Source of the DNA: Auriscalpium vulgare
Taxonomy: Eukaryota > Basidiomycota > Agaricomycetes > Russulales > Auriscalpiaceae
Direction of reading: 5' to 3'
Length of the DNA: 64,000 nt
Assembly (NCBI GenBank): GCA_019915015.1
Contig: JAHBBC010000056.1
Span: 1-64,000, forward strand
Numbering within the stretch: the first letter of the stretch is position 1; the number at the start of each line of letters is the position of its first letter. Below are positions 9,827 to 19,597 of the stretch, one piece after another. Position numbers and translations under genes: made by a program. The notes under the pieces are model-generated. The model was not told the origin of the DNA. It saw only the letters and a list, made by a program, of their open reading frames with translations, and searched no databases.

Positions 9827-9927
9827 TGTTGAGTAAGTCGCAGCTCGCGCCTCGGTTGCGCCTCGCTTTGCGTCGGATTGAGAGGCCTGAAGAAGAAGTA
9901 GGTTAGCAAGATGTTGAGAGCACGGAA

Positions 9928-10112
9928 CAGGAGCCAAGAGACGCCAGGAGTGGCATCATGCAAGGCAAAGAGAGCACTTTCCTTGCTGCCCTTCGCTGCT
10001 TTATGCTGCGTCTCGAAGCCTGTTGAAGAAAAGAGTAGGTCAGCAAACGCGTCGCAAGTGCGGGACGGGTGCCAAGAGACGCCAGGAGTGGCGTCATGCA
10101 AGGCCAAGAGGG
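9928..10112. repeat. degenerate tandem duplication, period about 143 bp
   Basis: The block CCAAGAGACGCCAGGAGTGG with its continuation occurs at about 9938 and again at about 10074, both followed by CATGCAAGG and AAGAG. It lies upstream of both flanking divergent genes (TET and the 277-residue gene). No gene is seen between 9827 and 10304. Confidence 0.75.
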
Positions 10113-10304
10113 GACTTTCCTTTCCACAGGGCCTTGCCAGTGCGCGTAGCGAGGAGGCTGTGGGAGAGGTGAAGGAGGGGAGCCGGGTGTTCGTTGATCG
10201 CGACGCGTGAAGCGTGACACATGATGTGTGACTGCGGATGGAGACGCGACACGGAGGCTTTCTCCCTCGCGCCTCTCCATCTTCCCACCCAGGCGCCTCC
10301 CGCC

Positions 10305-11192
10305 ATGGCCCATCATATTCTTCAAGCCAACGTCAATATTTTCCTGGGCGAGCCTGGCGAATATGTGCCTAAGCCGCGCGCCTGCCTGCACAGATGCTGA
10401 CTTGTGTCTTTCCTGTAGGTCATCGACCTCCCGCAGCTACGCGATGCGTGGTGGGTAGCTCACATTGTACCTGCCGCCTCGACGAACGCCGGCTCCACCT
10501 TCGTCGCAACAGGCGGCACTTTCCAGTCCACGGACAGCCCCGCTCCGCCATTCGGGCCTCCCTTTAACGGCGCAGCGAACTTCGCCACCACGGCCTTCTC
10601 CCCCGCCTTCCCCGCTGCTGCGTTTGACCCCACCTCCGCCTTCCCCGCTGCTGCGTTTGACCCCACCTCCTCCTCCAACTCCGTCGCGAGCAACCCCGGG
10701 GGCGTCACGCCCGGCGTCGCGCCCCTCGTGCATCCTACTCCAACCGTCGCCGCCCCCATACCCACGCCGCTCTTCTCCGAGTCCGCCGGCGCCTTTCTCA
10801 CAGGCGCTCTTCCCGAAGCGGCTGCGAGCGCAGCACCGTTCATCACCACCACCGCGCTCTTCGTCGCCAACTCGCCAGTGACCTACGGTGCCCCACCATC
10901 CAGTGGCCCGAGGACGCCTCCACCGTCCCCAGCACAGACCCCTGCGCCATCCCCCGCACTCGCCTTGGTCACAACCGCTGCAGCGGGCACATTGGTTGTG
11001 GACGACGACAGCGTGCCGTTCCGGCCGCTCACCCCCGCGCCAGTGCACAGGCGCGCGCGGGCACGTCGCGGGGGCTCACCGCCTCCCCCGGTGCCTCCAG
11101 TCGGCGCCGTCCCGCGGCCGCCTCCAATGAGCCCGTTCGGCGGCGCTAACGCGTTCGTTGTGGAGGACGCTGTGGATGACCTGGCCATTTGA
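10305..11192 (+). CDS. unknown Pro/Ala/Thr-rich protein, 277 residues
   Basis: Two exons: 10305-10364 and 10419-11192. The 54-bp intron (GTGCCT...GCTGAC...TGTAG) joins MAHHILQANVNIFLGEPGEY to VIDLPQLRDAWWVAH in phase. The rest is low complexity, rich in Pro, Ala, Thr and Ser, with a tandem FPAAAFDPTS motif and an acidic end (VVEDAVDDLAI). No catalytic motif, signal peptide or membrane segment is seen. It is divergent from the TET gene and is duplicated at 62509-63396 with only two residue changes noticed. Function not recognised. The clean intron and long frame support a real gene. Confidence 0.65.
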
Positions 11193-11633
11193 AGAAAATT
11201 TGGTATGTGGCTTGCTGGTTGGGTCGCTCATACCGTCGTCTAACTGCCTGCTTTCACCGCTTAGCGTTTGGACACAGTCTCATTGAGTTGTTACTTGCGT
11301 CCCACCACGACTTGTTTGCGTTGCTCATACCCTTGTCTCACTGCTTGCCTTCACTGCTTTGCTTTCGGAGAATTTCTTGTTTGCTTGTTACTTGCGTCTC
11401 ACCATGAATATGTTGCTGACATAGCTTGATTGTACTTACACAAATAAGACACGATTGGAGCTCCTTTCTCGTCGCGCATGCCTCAAGAAAGTCTTTCATA
11501 CTGTAGCTAAAGACAACCGCAATGATCCGGCCCTATTCATTTCCCTCAGCACGACGCGGGCTGCCGAGCACAACGCGGGCTGCCGAGCACAACGCGGGCT
11601 GCCGACAAACAACAGCGGTGCACCTTCCTCTTT
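11193..11633. other. intergenic, AT-richer, with short tandem repeats
   Basis: No gene is seen. A degraded tandem duplication of about 105 bp lies at about 11210-11405 (blocks with GCTCATACC, CACTGCTT and TTACTTGCGTC occur twice). Three 19-bp copies of ACGCGGGCTGCCGAGCACA lie at about 11558-11611. Confidence 0.6.
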
Positions 11634-12504
11634 TCACGCCTGCTTCGCCTGGCGGGCACGCTTGCGCTGGCGAGGCGTGCAATCCGCAGGCGCCGGGTTC
11701 GACAGCGCGGCCTCCGAAAGTCTGAGGGATGAAGTGAGCTAAGAGGCGGCAGAGATATGCAAAGAAGGGCGCACGAAGACGGGTTCGTCATCTCGAAGTA
11801 CCCAGGACGGCCATCGATGGGCACAAGCTGAGCCTCGGCCGGGCTGAGGAAGAGCAGGCCATCGCTGGCAGCATACTCGCCCCAGTCCGACGGCGTCCTT
11901 GCGCGTGTTCCATCATCGGACGGCGTGGCCTCGCGCGATCCTGATGCTGCGGCCTGCTGCGTGGCGGGCTGTTCGACTGCAATAGCACGCGCTGCGCAAT
12001 CAGGGGTGGCGGGATGGTCCATGGCCATGGGTGTGTGCACGGCGGCGGGAGTGGGGCCGTCTGGGCGATCGAGGGCCCGCGGTTCGTTTGTGCCAGGAGG
12101 AGGGGGCGCGCCCGAGAGGTCGCCTTCGCTGTGGGCGTGCGTGGTATCAGGATCTCGGGGAGCTGGGCCGCGCGCAGCAGACGGGGCGTTGTCTCCAGGG
12201 AGCGCATGTTGGGCGAGTTGGGAGGCACGCACAGCAGCGCTGGCGTCGGCGGTGCCGCCACTATACTTGGGCTGTGAAGTGACTTGCATGTGCTAGTAAG
12301 ACACGAGGTCAGAAGAGAGGGTCGCGGTTGAGAGCAGCGCGTACGCACCGTGCCTACACCGCCATCATTTGGCCTGAAAGCCACCTCAACCGTGCCGTAA
12401 CCTGACATGACAACGGCCACATCTTTCAGGGTGTCCTGAACGCCTAATGAGCACGGAAATGGGGGGCATGAAGGGGAAGAACGGACGTTGGGCCAGAAAG
12501 CCAT
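11634..12504 (-). CDS. unknown protein, paralogue family A member 1 (253 residues)
   Basis: Proposed exons: 12504-12349, 12292-11775, 11721-11634, with introns of 56 and 53 bp. An N-terminal block reads QDTLKDVAVVMSGYGTVEVA then FRPNDGGVGT; a long Pro/Ala/Ser/Asp-rich stretch follows, then LFLSPAEAQLVPIDGRPGYF and a basic tail RQRKRARQAKQA. The gene at 23126-24024 has the same N-terminal block, an intron at the identical place after GVGT/GAGT, a second one before the tail, and a basic tail too. The basic tail could be a nuclear signal. The first exon is uncertain: by comparison with the paralogue, an intron may end just before GACACC. Function unknown. Confidence 0.6.
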
Positions 12505-12599
12505 CGAGCAGAGACGAAGGGAGCCGGGGTGTCGGACAGGGCGTCACATTTTGCGCGAGTCGCCTTGTTCTTATCTCACTCCCTTGTGCCCATCACTCA

Positions 12600-13614
12600 A
12601 CTTTCACCATGGAATCACACATCCGCTTCAACGTGGAGGTTGCCCCTAGCAACGTGGAGGTTGCCCCTAGTCGCGTTGTGGTGTGTGTCGTGCCGTTTGC
12701 TTACGATTTCGTTGCGCTGACTTTGTTGCACGCAGGTACTCACGCTGGTGGTGTCTCCTGCCGGGATCGCGGTCGGGGACTTGCACGGTCTCGCAGCACT
12801 CAGCGGATTCGACACGCTTGGGACCGTACAGATTTTTCCAGCGGTAGAGCTTCACCTGTTTCCAATATACGACACTCTTGTCTTCATCCGAGAGCGAAGA
12901 GAATGCGGCACCATCGAAAAGCGTGTTTGCAAGTGTCGTCAATGTAGGGCCGCCGCCGCCGATCTGCGATGTGCGACGTAGATATATCCCGACCTTTTCG
13001 TTCGACGAAGCCCTCAAGCCAACGCAAGGCTTGTCTACCATGATCACAGTGGCGCGCTTTCCCTTGGGCGGAGCACCTCCCCAGAAAGCTTCCAGCCGGT
13101 GGGATTTCGCAGGTGCCGTGCGGGGACATAGAGGGACGTGATCCTTAAAAGCCTTCACTTGGAAAGGCTGGGTCATTAGCTTCTCTTCCTCGCATCCGGA
13201 GCACCAGACATATCGGACATTGTCTTGGTTGAATTGAGCTTGAGCGTCGAGTTCACGAATCTTGGCGACAAAGACGTCGTAGCGCCGACGATCTCTTACT
13301 GAAAGAGTTGAAGGGGACAGGATAGATGAGTTTGCAGCGCGCGTTCTGATAGACGATGCTGAATTTCCCACTGCAGCTTTAAGGCTGGGCGCAACACGTG
13401 GGCGCTTCGCCTCGATAGCTAGCGAGTCGTTCGAGCGCTTGTGCTTTGTTGGCTTCGACCACTCTGCTCTCTCCTTCCCATCCCCCAAAGACCTCGAGCT
13501 TGCATCCGTTTCACTTCCACTGCCGACCCGCAACTTCTGTTTGACCCAACAACTGCTTTCTGTGCCTTCTTCAACGTATTCTTGGGACTCGGCGGCCTCT
13601 TGAAGATACCCCAT
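12600..13614 (-). CDS. zinc-finger-like protein, function unknown
   Basis: One frame runs from ATG at 13614 for about 290 codons; the 3' end is probably spliced near 12750-12760 (CGTGAGTACC donor), so the stop is uncertain. Residues about 135-180 hold a C-x2-C...H...C pattern: WCSGCEEEKL, then FKDHVPLC, like a BED-type or C2HC zinc finger common in mushroom transposon-related proteins. Two basic clusters (KPTKHKRSN, AKRPRVAP) precede it and suggest nuclear location. A second conserved-looking block (VVYWKQVKLYRWKNLYGPKR) follows. The neighbour at 11634-12504 is on the same strand. Possibly a domesticated transposon-derived DNA-binding protein; this is inference. Confidence 0.55.
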
Positions 13615-13789
13615 ACCTTCGGTGACTGACGACGTGGCGATGGTGCGGCAGCGATATCTTCATTAGATGGGGATCTCGACCGAAAATCTGCATTGGAGGA
13701 TGCAGACGCGAAGTCGGAGGGGGAGTATCGATGAGCATGTAAATGCCATGGGCTCTGTCCTCTACGGGAGGTGACAATAATGTTAGCGA

Positions 13790-14265
13790 GCTTGACAAAT
13801 GATTGAATCCTCGACAGGATGTAAGTATTACGATGGCACTTTTACGCCTGGGGGAGCCTGTTTTCATGCCAGTGGAGCGCAGTCATGGGCAACAGCTGTC
13901 CGTCGCGGACGGACGGACGGACGGCTCGCGGCACTCCTACGCAATCACGTGACCTATATGAGGTGGCCTGCGAGCGTCCGTCCGGGACGGACGCGCACAC
14001 CTCCACCCCAGGATAGCGACCTTGACACATTCTGAAATCCTCGAGAGCATGCGTCACGATAAGCCCTGTTTACGCGCCATATCAGGTAAAGGTTGTTATC
14101 ATGCCGGCGGAGCGCAGCCAAAATATGTGGGCAAACGGCTCGCGGCTCTCATGCAAAATCACGTGACCTGTCTGGGGTGGTCTGGGAGCGTCCGTCCCGG
14201 ACGGACGCGCCCATCCCCTCAGAGCGACCTCAACAACCCATCCCACGGAGCATTGCCAAACCCCC
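13790..14265. repeat. dispersed E-box/palindrome repeat, two tandem units
   Basis: Two related units (about 13790-14045 and 14046-14265). Each has a CATGCC...GGAGCGCAG block, a TCACGTGACCT element, then about 30-40 bp later a GTCCGTC-N3-GACGGAC palindrome (13976-13992, 14190-14206; an extra palindrome lies at 13898-13914). Direct relatives lie at 42350-42790 and an inverted copy at 44475-45175. 13615-13789 holds nothing recognised. Confidence 0.8.
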
Positions 14266-14429
14266 GCCTTAGCAACAACCACCGCTTTCGAGGTGTTGAA
14301 TAGCGAATTATGGTGGCGGAATACCTTAATTTCCCCTGCTTGGAAGGTGTCAACTATTGTGATGTTTCAGGCCCGTTTACATTCCTCTCTGCGCTATGTT
14401 TATATCTCGCCGCGCGCTGCGCGGTCCGT

Positions 14430-14640
14430 CCTCGACGTTCATCCTGCGTGACATGATGGTGCGACAACACTTGTTTGGAACTAGACTTAAAACCACTTGT
14501 ACCTAAGCCACCTTCACCATATAGACCGTACAGCGCCACCTCTTTATCTTTAGCCCTTGAAGCTACCTCCTCCCAAGCCGCGAGTATCGCATTTGTCATC
14601 CGAGGTGTGCGCGTTCGTCCTGGGCGGACGCTCCCACACC
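14430..14640 (-). pseudogene. fragment of an F-box-like gene, 3' end
   Basis: The minus strand reads ILAAWEEVASRAKDKEVALY, matching the C-terminus ILAAWEEGAPGLKIKR of the F-box-like gene at 43195-44563, in a DNA segment that is the reverse complement of 44475-45175. Only the last part is present, so this is a remnant carried by the duplication. Confidence 0.7.
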
Positions 14641-14814
14641 AACTCATGCAGCCTATCCACCGGGCTCACAGCGTCCTGTCCAATCAGCGTCTGGATTGCT
14701 TGCAGGGTGGTAATCGCTAGGGGCGAAATGATTCATAATATAACATACATCCGCATCCCATGTAGCTCTCCCACTCTGTGTAAGTATGTAAAAGGACCGA
14801 TATACTTACAGAAT

Positions 14815-17800
14815 TCATGGGCGGCTCGACTTTGGTCCCTTGCGGATTGCCCCGAGTGGACCCATTTCCTTCGTAGCCTGCATGAAGTCGTCGTCGGTCG
14901 TGAGGTTCCGACGTCCACGACCCGCCTTTTTTTTGGGTGGGCTGCTAACCCTTGGTGAGTCGGGGCGTTTGCGTTTGACTTCCTCAACTGTCCTGGAGGA
15001 CGTGGTTCCAGCGCCGACGTCGTCGGCCATTTGGGAAGAGGATACCATGTCGAGTGTTCGGTTAAGATGAGGCTCGGCCCATTGGAGACCAGGCGACTCC
15101 GCCCTGTAGTCCAAGTCCCATGTCGAAGCCGCTGAGGGGCCGGACGACGGGCTCCTGGTTGGGGGAAGGGAGGGCGAGCAGAAGTTGTCTGCCACAAGGT
15201 GCTCGCGCAGTACAGAAATCTCCTCATTTGTGCTCTCAGCGGGAGAGTTGGGACCGCGCAAGCTGCTGGTAGGGGGAGGGGTCCTGGTCCCCGGGCCGGA
15301 AGGGTAGCCGGGTGCGCGCGTGGCTGTCGGCTCCGGCACGGCAGTTCCTTGGCGTGACTCCGTAGCGGCCTCATTTTCATTGGGCGTGTCGTCATAGCCC
15401 GATGGTTTGGACATCTCGAGTGCTGCAGAGGCAGGGGTAGTGTGCAACGGCGTGCTGGTCCTGGTGCCGGATGGGGAGGGTGCGCGTGTGCCGGTCGGAT
15501 CTGGCACATCGGATGGTTTGCATGACTCCCAAGTGACCTGATTGGCATTGGTCGTATCGTCAGAGCCCGATGGTTTGGACACCTCGAGAGCTGGAGGCGT
15601 CGTCGAGGTACTGGATGGTCGGCTTGCAGCTGTGGCATGGCCAGCTTTGTCTACTCTGGAACCTTTGGACGATGCTTTCTGTTTGTCACGCTTCGCCCGC
15701 TTCTTCGGCTTAGGTAGAGATTCGTGCGAGTCGTCGTCGTCCATATTGCCTTCCAAGAAGTCCAAGAAGGTTAGACGAAAATGTTCCATCGCATGCCGGA
15801 TTCGACGTACCTCTTGGTGGTGCGCCTTTAACAAATGCATCTTGTAAGATGTGCTTGTCAAAAGACAGGTTGTTGAGGAAGACGTCTGGGGTCCTGTTGG
15901 CAATGAGGCGGTAGATGTACACCTGCTTGGATTGAGGTTGCCGCCAAACCCTCCCAATGAGCTGCTGATCCAGCATAACGGTCCAAAGCACATCCTGAAA
16001 GTATTCAGCGTGCGCTGAGAAAGTGCTTAGCTGACGACATACAATGATAATGAGTATGTTTGCGAATGCCATGTTCAACCCGACGGAGCCTACGGAAGAC
16101 ATCAACAACACTGGGCACTTGGGGTCCGCCTCAAACGTCTTGAGTGTTTTTGCGCGCACTGCTGCGCTAACGTTGCCAGTGATCGACATATAGTTAATGC
16201 CGAAAGCTTTGAGGACCTGAATTTCGCAGAGTTCTCAGCCGACTAAAATAAAATCCTAAATTTGCCGCTTACTGTCTCGATCAGTGGGAAAGAGCTGACG
16301 AAGTAGGCATAAACTATTATCTTATCCCCACCCGAGGCGGGGTTAGTGATGGCCTTAGGCGCATTGAATTGCTTGGTCTGAGAATCGTTGTAGGACAGAC
16401 TCTTCGCGCCTGGGGTGGAGATATGGTGCACTATGATCTCCAGCAGGGCGTGCATCTTGGCTGATGGATCTTTCAGATAGGCGTCCCGCGTCGCCGGAAT
16501 GTCGGCTGTTGATACGTCATCGCAGAGTCGGTGAAGGACAACCTGGCGGATAGAGAGGTAGAAACGCTACGAGGTATCAGCTGGTATCAGCAACAGGGCA
16601 TGCTCAAATCCGATAACTTGAATGCTGTGAATGCCAGGTATTTATTTCGCCATCACAGGGATTTTCGCCGACAACGTCTCGCGCGGCTGTGCTGTCGTAT
16701 TCCGTCCAGCACGACCGCCCCATACGCAGGGCTAGCACCTCCCGCCAGTGCCTACCCTCCCGCGTGTCCGTCCAGGACGGACAGCGTGGGCGGCGGTGCA
16801 TGAGACAACACGCCGTTACGTACTCAGAGGACCACCTCCCGCGTGTCCGTCCAGGACGGACACTGAACGCTCACGAGGGAGATGGCAAGCAATGACTTGA
16901 ATGGAGTAAAGCACTCACCGTGCGGAATTGCTTCAGGGCTGTAGGGTTATTTTCTGCCTCCACTGCGGTGAGACGTTCGAGGTTTTCGTACTCGGGAGGG
17001 AACAAGTCGACCAGCCACTGGACCTCCTGATACGGTGGAAGGCCGGATATTGGCTTGCTCTCGTTGTCCAAGGAAGTCGCGGTACGTCTGATAACCGCGC
17101 CGTCGAAGTACTCCCGTACCTTACTGATCGCTGTTTGTGCAGCATGTGCGGCCTCTGACACTGGTGCTTCTGTAGCATCGCCATGGACGACTCCACGCAC
17201 AACCTCGAGCCCGTCCTGGCTTTTGTGCTTCTGGCGATCTCGCTTGGCAGCGGCGTTGATGTCTGAGGTGAGGGACCGCAGGATCAATGTTGACTCCTCG
17301 CTACACCCCGGGAGCCCAAGGACACGACCGAGGTACCACAGGTCCTGCAATGGCTCAGTGAAGTCGTGCAGGTCAGGACCACGGTAGCTCACTGATAATT
17401 TGTTCTGGATCGGGGTGGCTGTCATCGCAATGAAGATTTTGCAGTGCTTCTCCAACGAGCGGGCAGCCCAGTGATTGCCGTTCAGCCGGCGTGCTTCGTG
17501 CGCCTCATCGTACGCAGTGACGAGAAATGTCTGCGCGAAAATCGTATTCTTCTCCGCGTCGAGTCCAATACCAGGGTTCTTCATGGGGTACCCTTTTTCG
17601 TCCCTCTTGCCTGTTCCGTACAGTTTTTTGGCATCCGCCACGACAGCCTTGAGATGCAGCTGAATGGGTGGACATACATCGTCGTGGGGCGGTGGACGTA
17701 CCGAGTGAGATGCAACATACACGCGCTTGTGTGGGGGCAGCTTGGCTTGTTCTTCGAGGGCGTCGACCCATTGCTCTCTTTTGTGGGGGGTTCCCGTCCA

Positions 17801-19433
17801 AGGGATAACGTCCAGGCTACCAGGCTTGAGGAAGCGGCGGGCTTCGTCACAGACCTGACTGACCAGGCCAGGAGGCACCACAATGAGGAAGGGAGTGGCT
17901 GGCAGGGTGCCCGATTTGCCAGATCTGTCCTTCCATGCTACGGTGCACTGGGTTAGGGATGGTAAACTACAGGCGCAGAATGGTGCGACTTACTCCACTC
18001 TCCCGGATATGAGCCATGCTTGCAGTGGTATTCCCGGTAGAAATCAAGCATAGCGAAGAGCCCAATAACCTGAAGGGTCTTCCCCAATCCGACATCGTCC
18101 ATAAGCAGCACTGGGCTCGATGTGCTTGCACGCGTCAGCATCCTGTGAATACCAACAACTTGATGCCAGCGCGGACGGAGCGGCTCGCCATTGTCGTCAA
18201 ACCAGGCGTCGTCGCCTCTAGTGTGAACCCCGGCTGGGTCATACTTGGCATTGAAGAGGGGAATACAGTCCTTGACCCCCAGGAGCTTCCATAGGTCGTC
18301 CATCGACTTTGTTTGATACTGCTCCACCCCGCTGTCCCAGTCGACAGGTGCCGCACGGTCGACGTCAATGTCGGGCAAGGATGCCTCAGCGTGCACATCT
18401 GACATGAGGGAGGATATGGCGGACGCGAGCGACTCTGCGTCTTCAGCGCTGGAAAGCAATTTCAACGCGTCGCGTAGAGCTTTTGGCAAGGCTGTGCATG
18501 TTCGTCAGTGTCAAGAGCACCCATGAGCCAAGGAGAGCTTACAGGATGGGACGGCACCGGGGCCTGTCTGCAGCTCTTCTCGAATGTGAATGAGATTCTC
18601 CTTGTGGCGCTCAAGAACGCCTTCTGACTCGCCCCAGATGTCGACAATATGTTGCAATTTCCGTTGCTTTGCGGCATAGCCGCGCAGGTCGGCTCTTGTG
18701 ACGTCACCTCCGGGTGAGGATAGGGCTGCACCCGGGATGAGTTGGCGGACAGTAAATGTGAAACCAAGCCTACTCACACGCCCAGGTGTCGTCGAGCTCT
18801 TCCGTTATGCTCTTTGCTCTCGCCTTGTCGCGCCCGAATTTTTTACGGAAGGCGTTCCACATGGCGGCCACCACCGAGGACAAAAACTCCTGCACCTCCC
18901 GCTTGGGCAGGGGCATCGGTTTTGTTGGGTCGTTCATTGCGTCCTTACCAAATAAAGCTTCGGCAATTGCCGGGTACATGGCGGCCACCCCGGAGTACTC
19001 CATCTCTGGGAAGTCGCTCTTCGTGATGTCATAAGCGTAGCGACTGGGGTGAATATGACCTGCGTACCTCGATATTCTCCACGATCTGGGGGGGAGTACG
19101 ATCCGCATCCGCGAGGATTTGTTCCAACACGACGTCAACCCCCCACTGGTCCCAGCGGTCACGACAGAACTTCGTCCACCCTTCACGACCCGCTTTGTCA
19201 TTGTTGTTCCTTGCGCGGCTGAAAAGTAATGGGTTTTCAGCAGCCCAGAACTTCTGGGCGTATGCTGTGATCTGTTCCAGCTGGGTAGGAGTGAGGCCCA
19301 GCTCTCTTGCGTCGGCCGCGGGTAGATACGGAGGTATGATTTTCCCAGTCCGCTCCTGCCATTCGGGCCACTCCCAAACACCGGAGTGGCGACTGAGCTG
19401 GAGCAGGGCGTGGCTCGGCGTGAATGTAGGCAT
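14815..19433 (-). CDS. SNF2-like helicase, paralogue 1
   Basis: A multi-exon superfamily-2 (SNF2-type) ATPase. Start chosen at MPTFTPSH (19433), matching MPTLSYML of the paralogue. First introns: 19067-19019, then one after WAS. Motif I is LLMDDVGLGKTLQ (about 18075-18110); motif Ia is FLIVVPPGLVSQV; motif II is YDEAHEAR (about 17495-17520); motif III is AMTATPIQNK (about 17405-17435). After a long intron (about 16905-16545) come VLLMSSVGSVGLNMAFAN (motif V) and QLIGRVWRQPQSKQ (motif VI, about 15930-15970). The tail is disordered, with a roughly 65-residue imperfect duplication (LEVSKPSG / LEMSKPSG) and a nuclear signal PPKKKAGRGRR. All helicase motifs are intact. The exact chromatin or DNA role is unknown. 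It shares a promoter with the gene at 19598. Confidence 0.8.
16545..16905 (-). repeat. expanded intron of helicase 1 with two palindromes
   Basis: The intron opens GTGAGTGC after ALKQFR and closes at CCGCCAG before VVLHRLCDD. At about 360 bp it is several times longer than the usual 50-60 bp. It carries two perfect GTCCGTC-N3-GACGGAC palindromes (16766-16782 and 16845-16861), each preceded by the same CCTCCCGCGT block, so they came as a duplicated unit. Confidence 0.75.
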
Positions 19434-19597
19434 CATATTTCTTACTGCCACGGAACGGCGGCTTATTTATACGTTCGGACCGCATGTACTCCGGATCAAA
19501 ACATTGTCTGCAGGGTTGATGGCCGTGCTACCCTGCCCCTGGGAAGGATGATATAAAAAGGGAGCAACGAAAACCCTAAGCTCCTCTGAATAGCAGC
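19434..19597. promoter_or_regulatory. shared divergent promoter of helicase 1 and the 859-residue gene
   Basis: 164 bp separate the two start codons. TATAAAAAG at 19552-19560 faces right, about 40 bp before the ATG at 19598; TATAAATAAG (19471-19462 on the minus strand) faces left, about 30 bp before the helicase start. Two TATA boxes in one short spacer indicate divergent promoters and likely co-expression. Confidence 0.65.
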
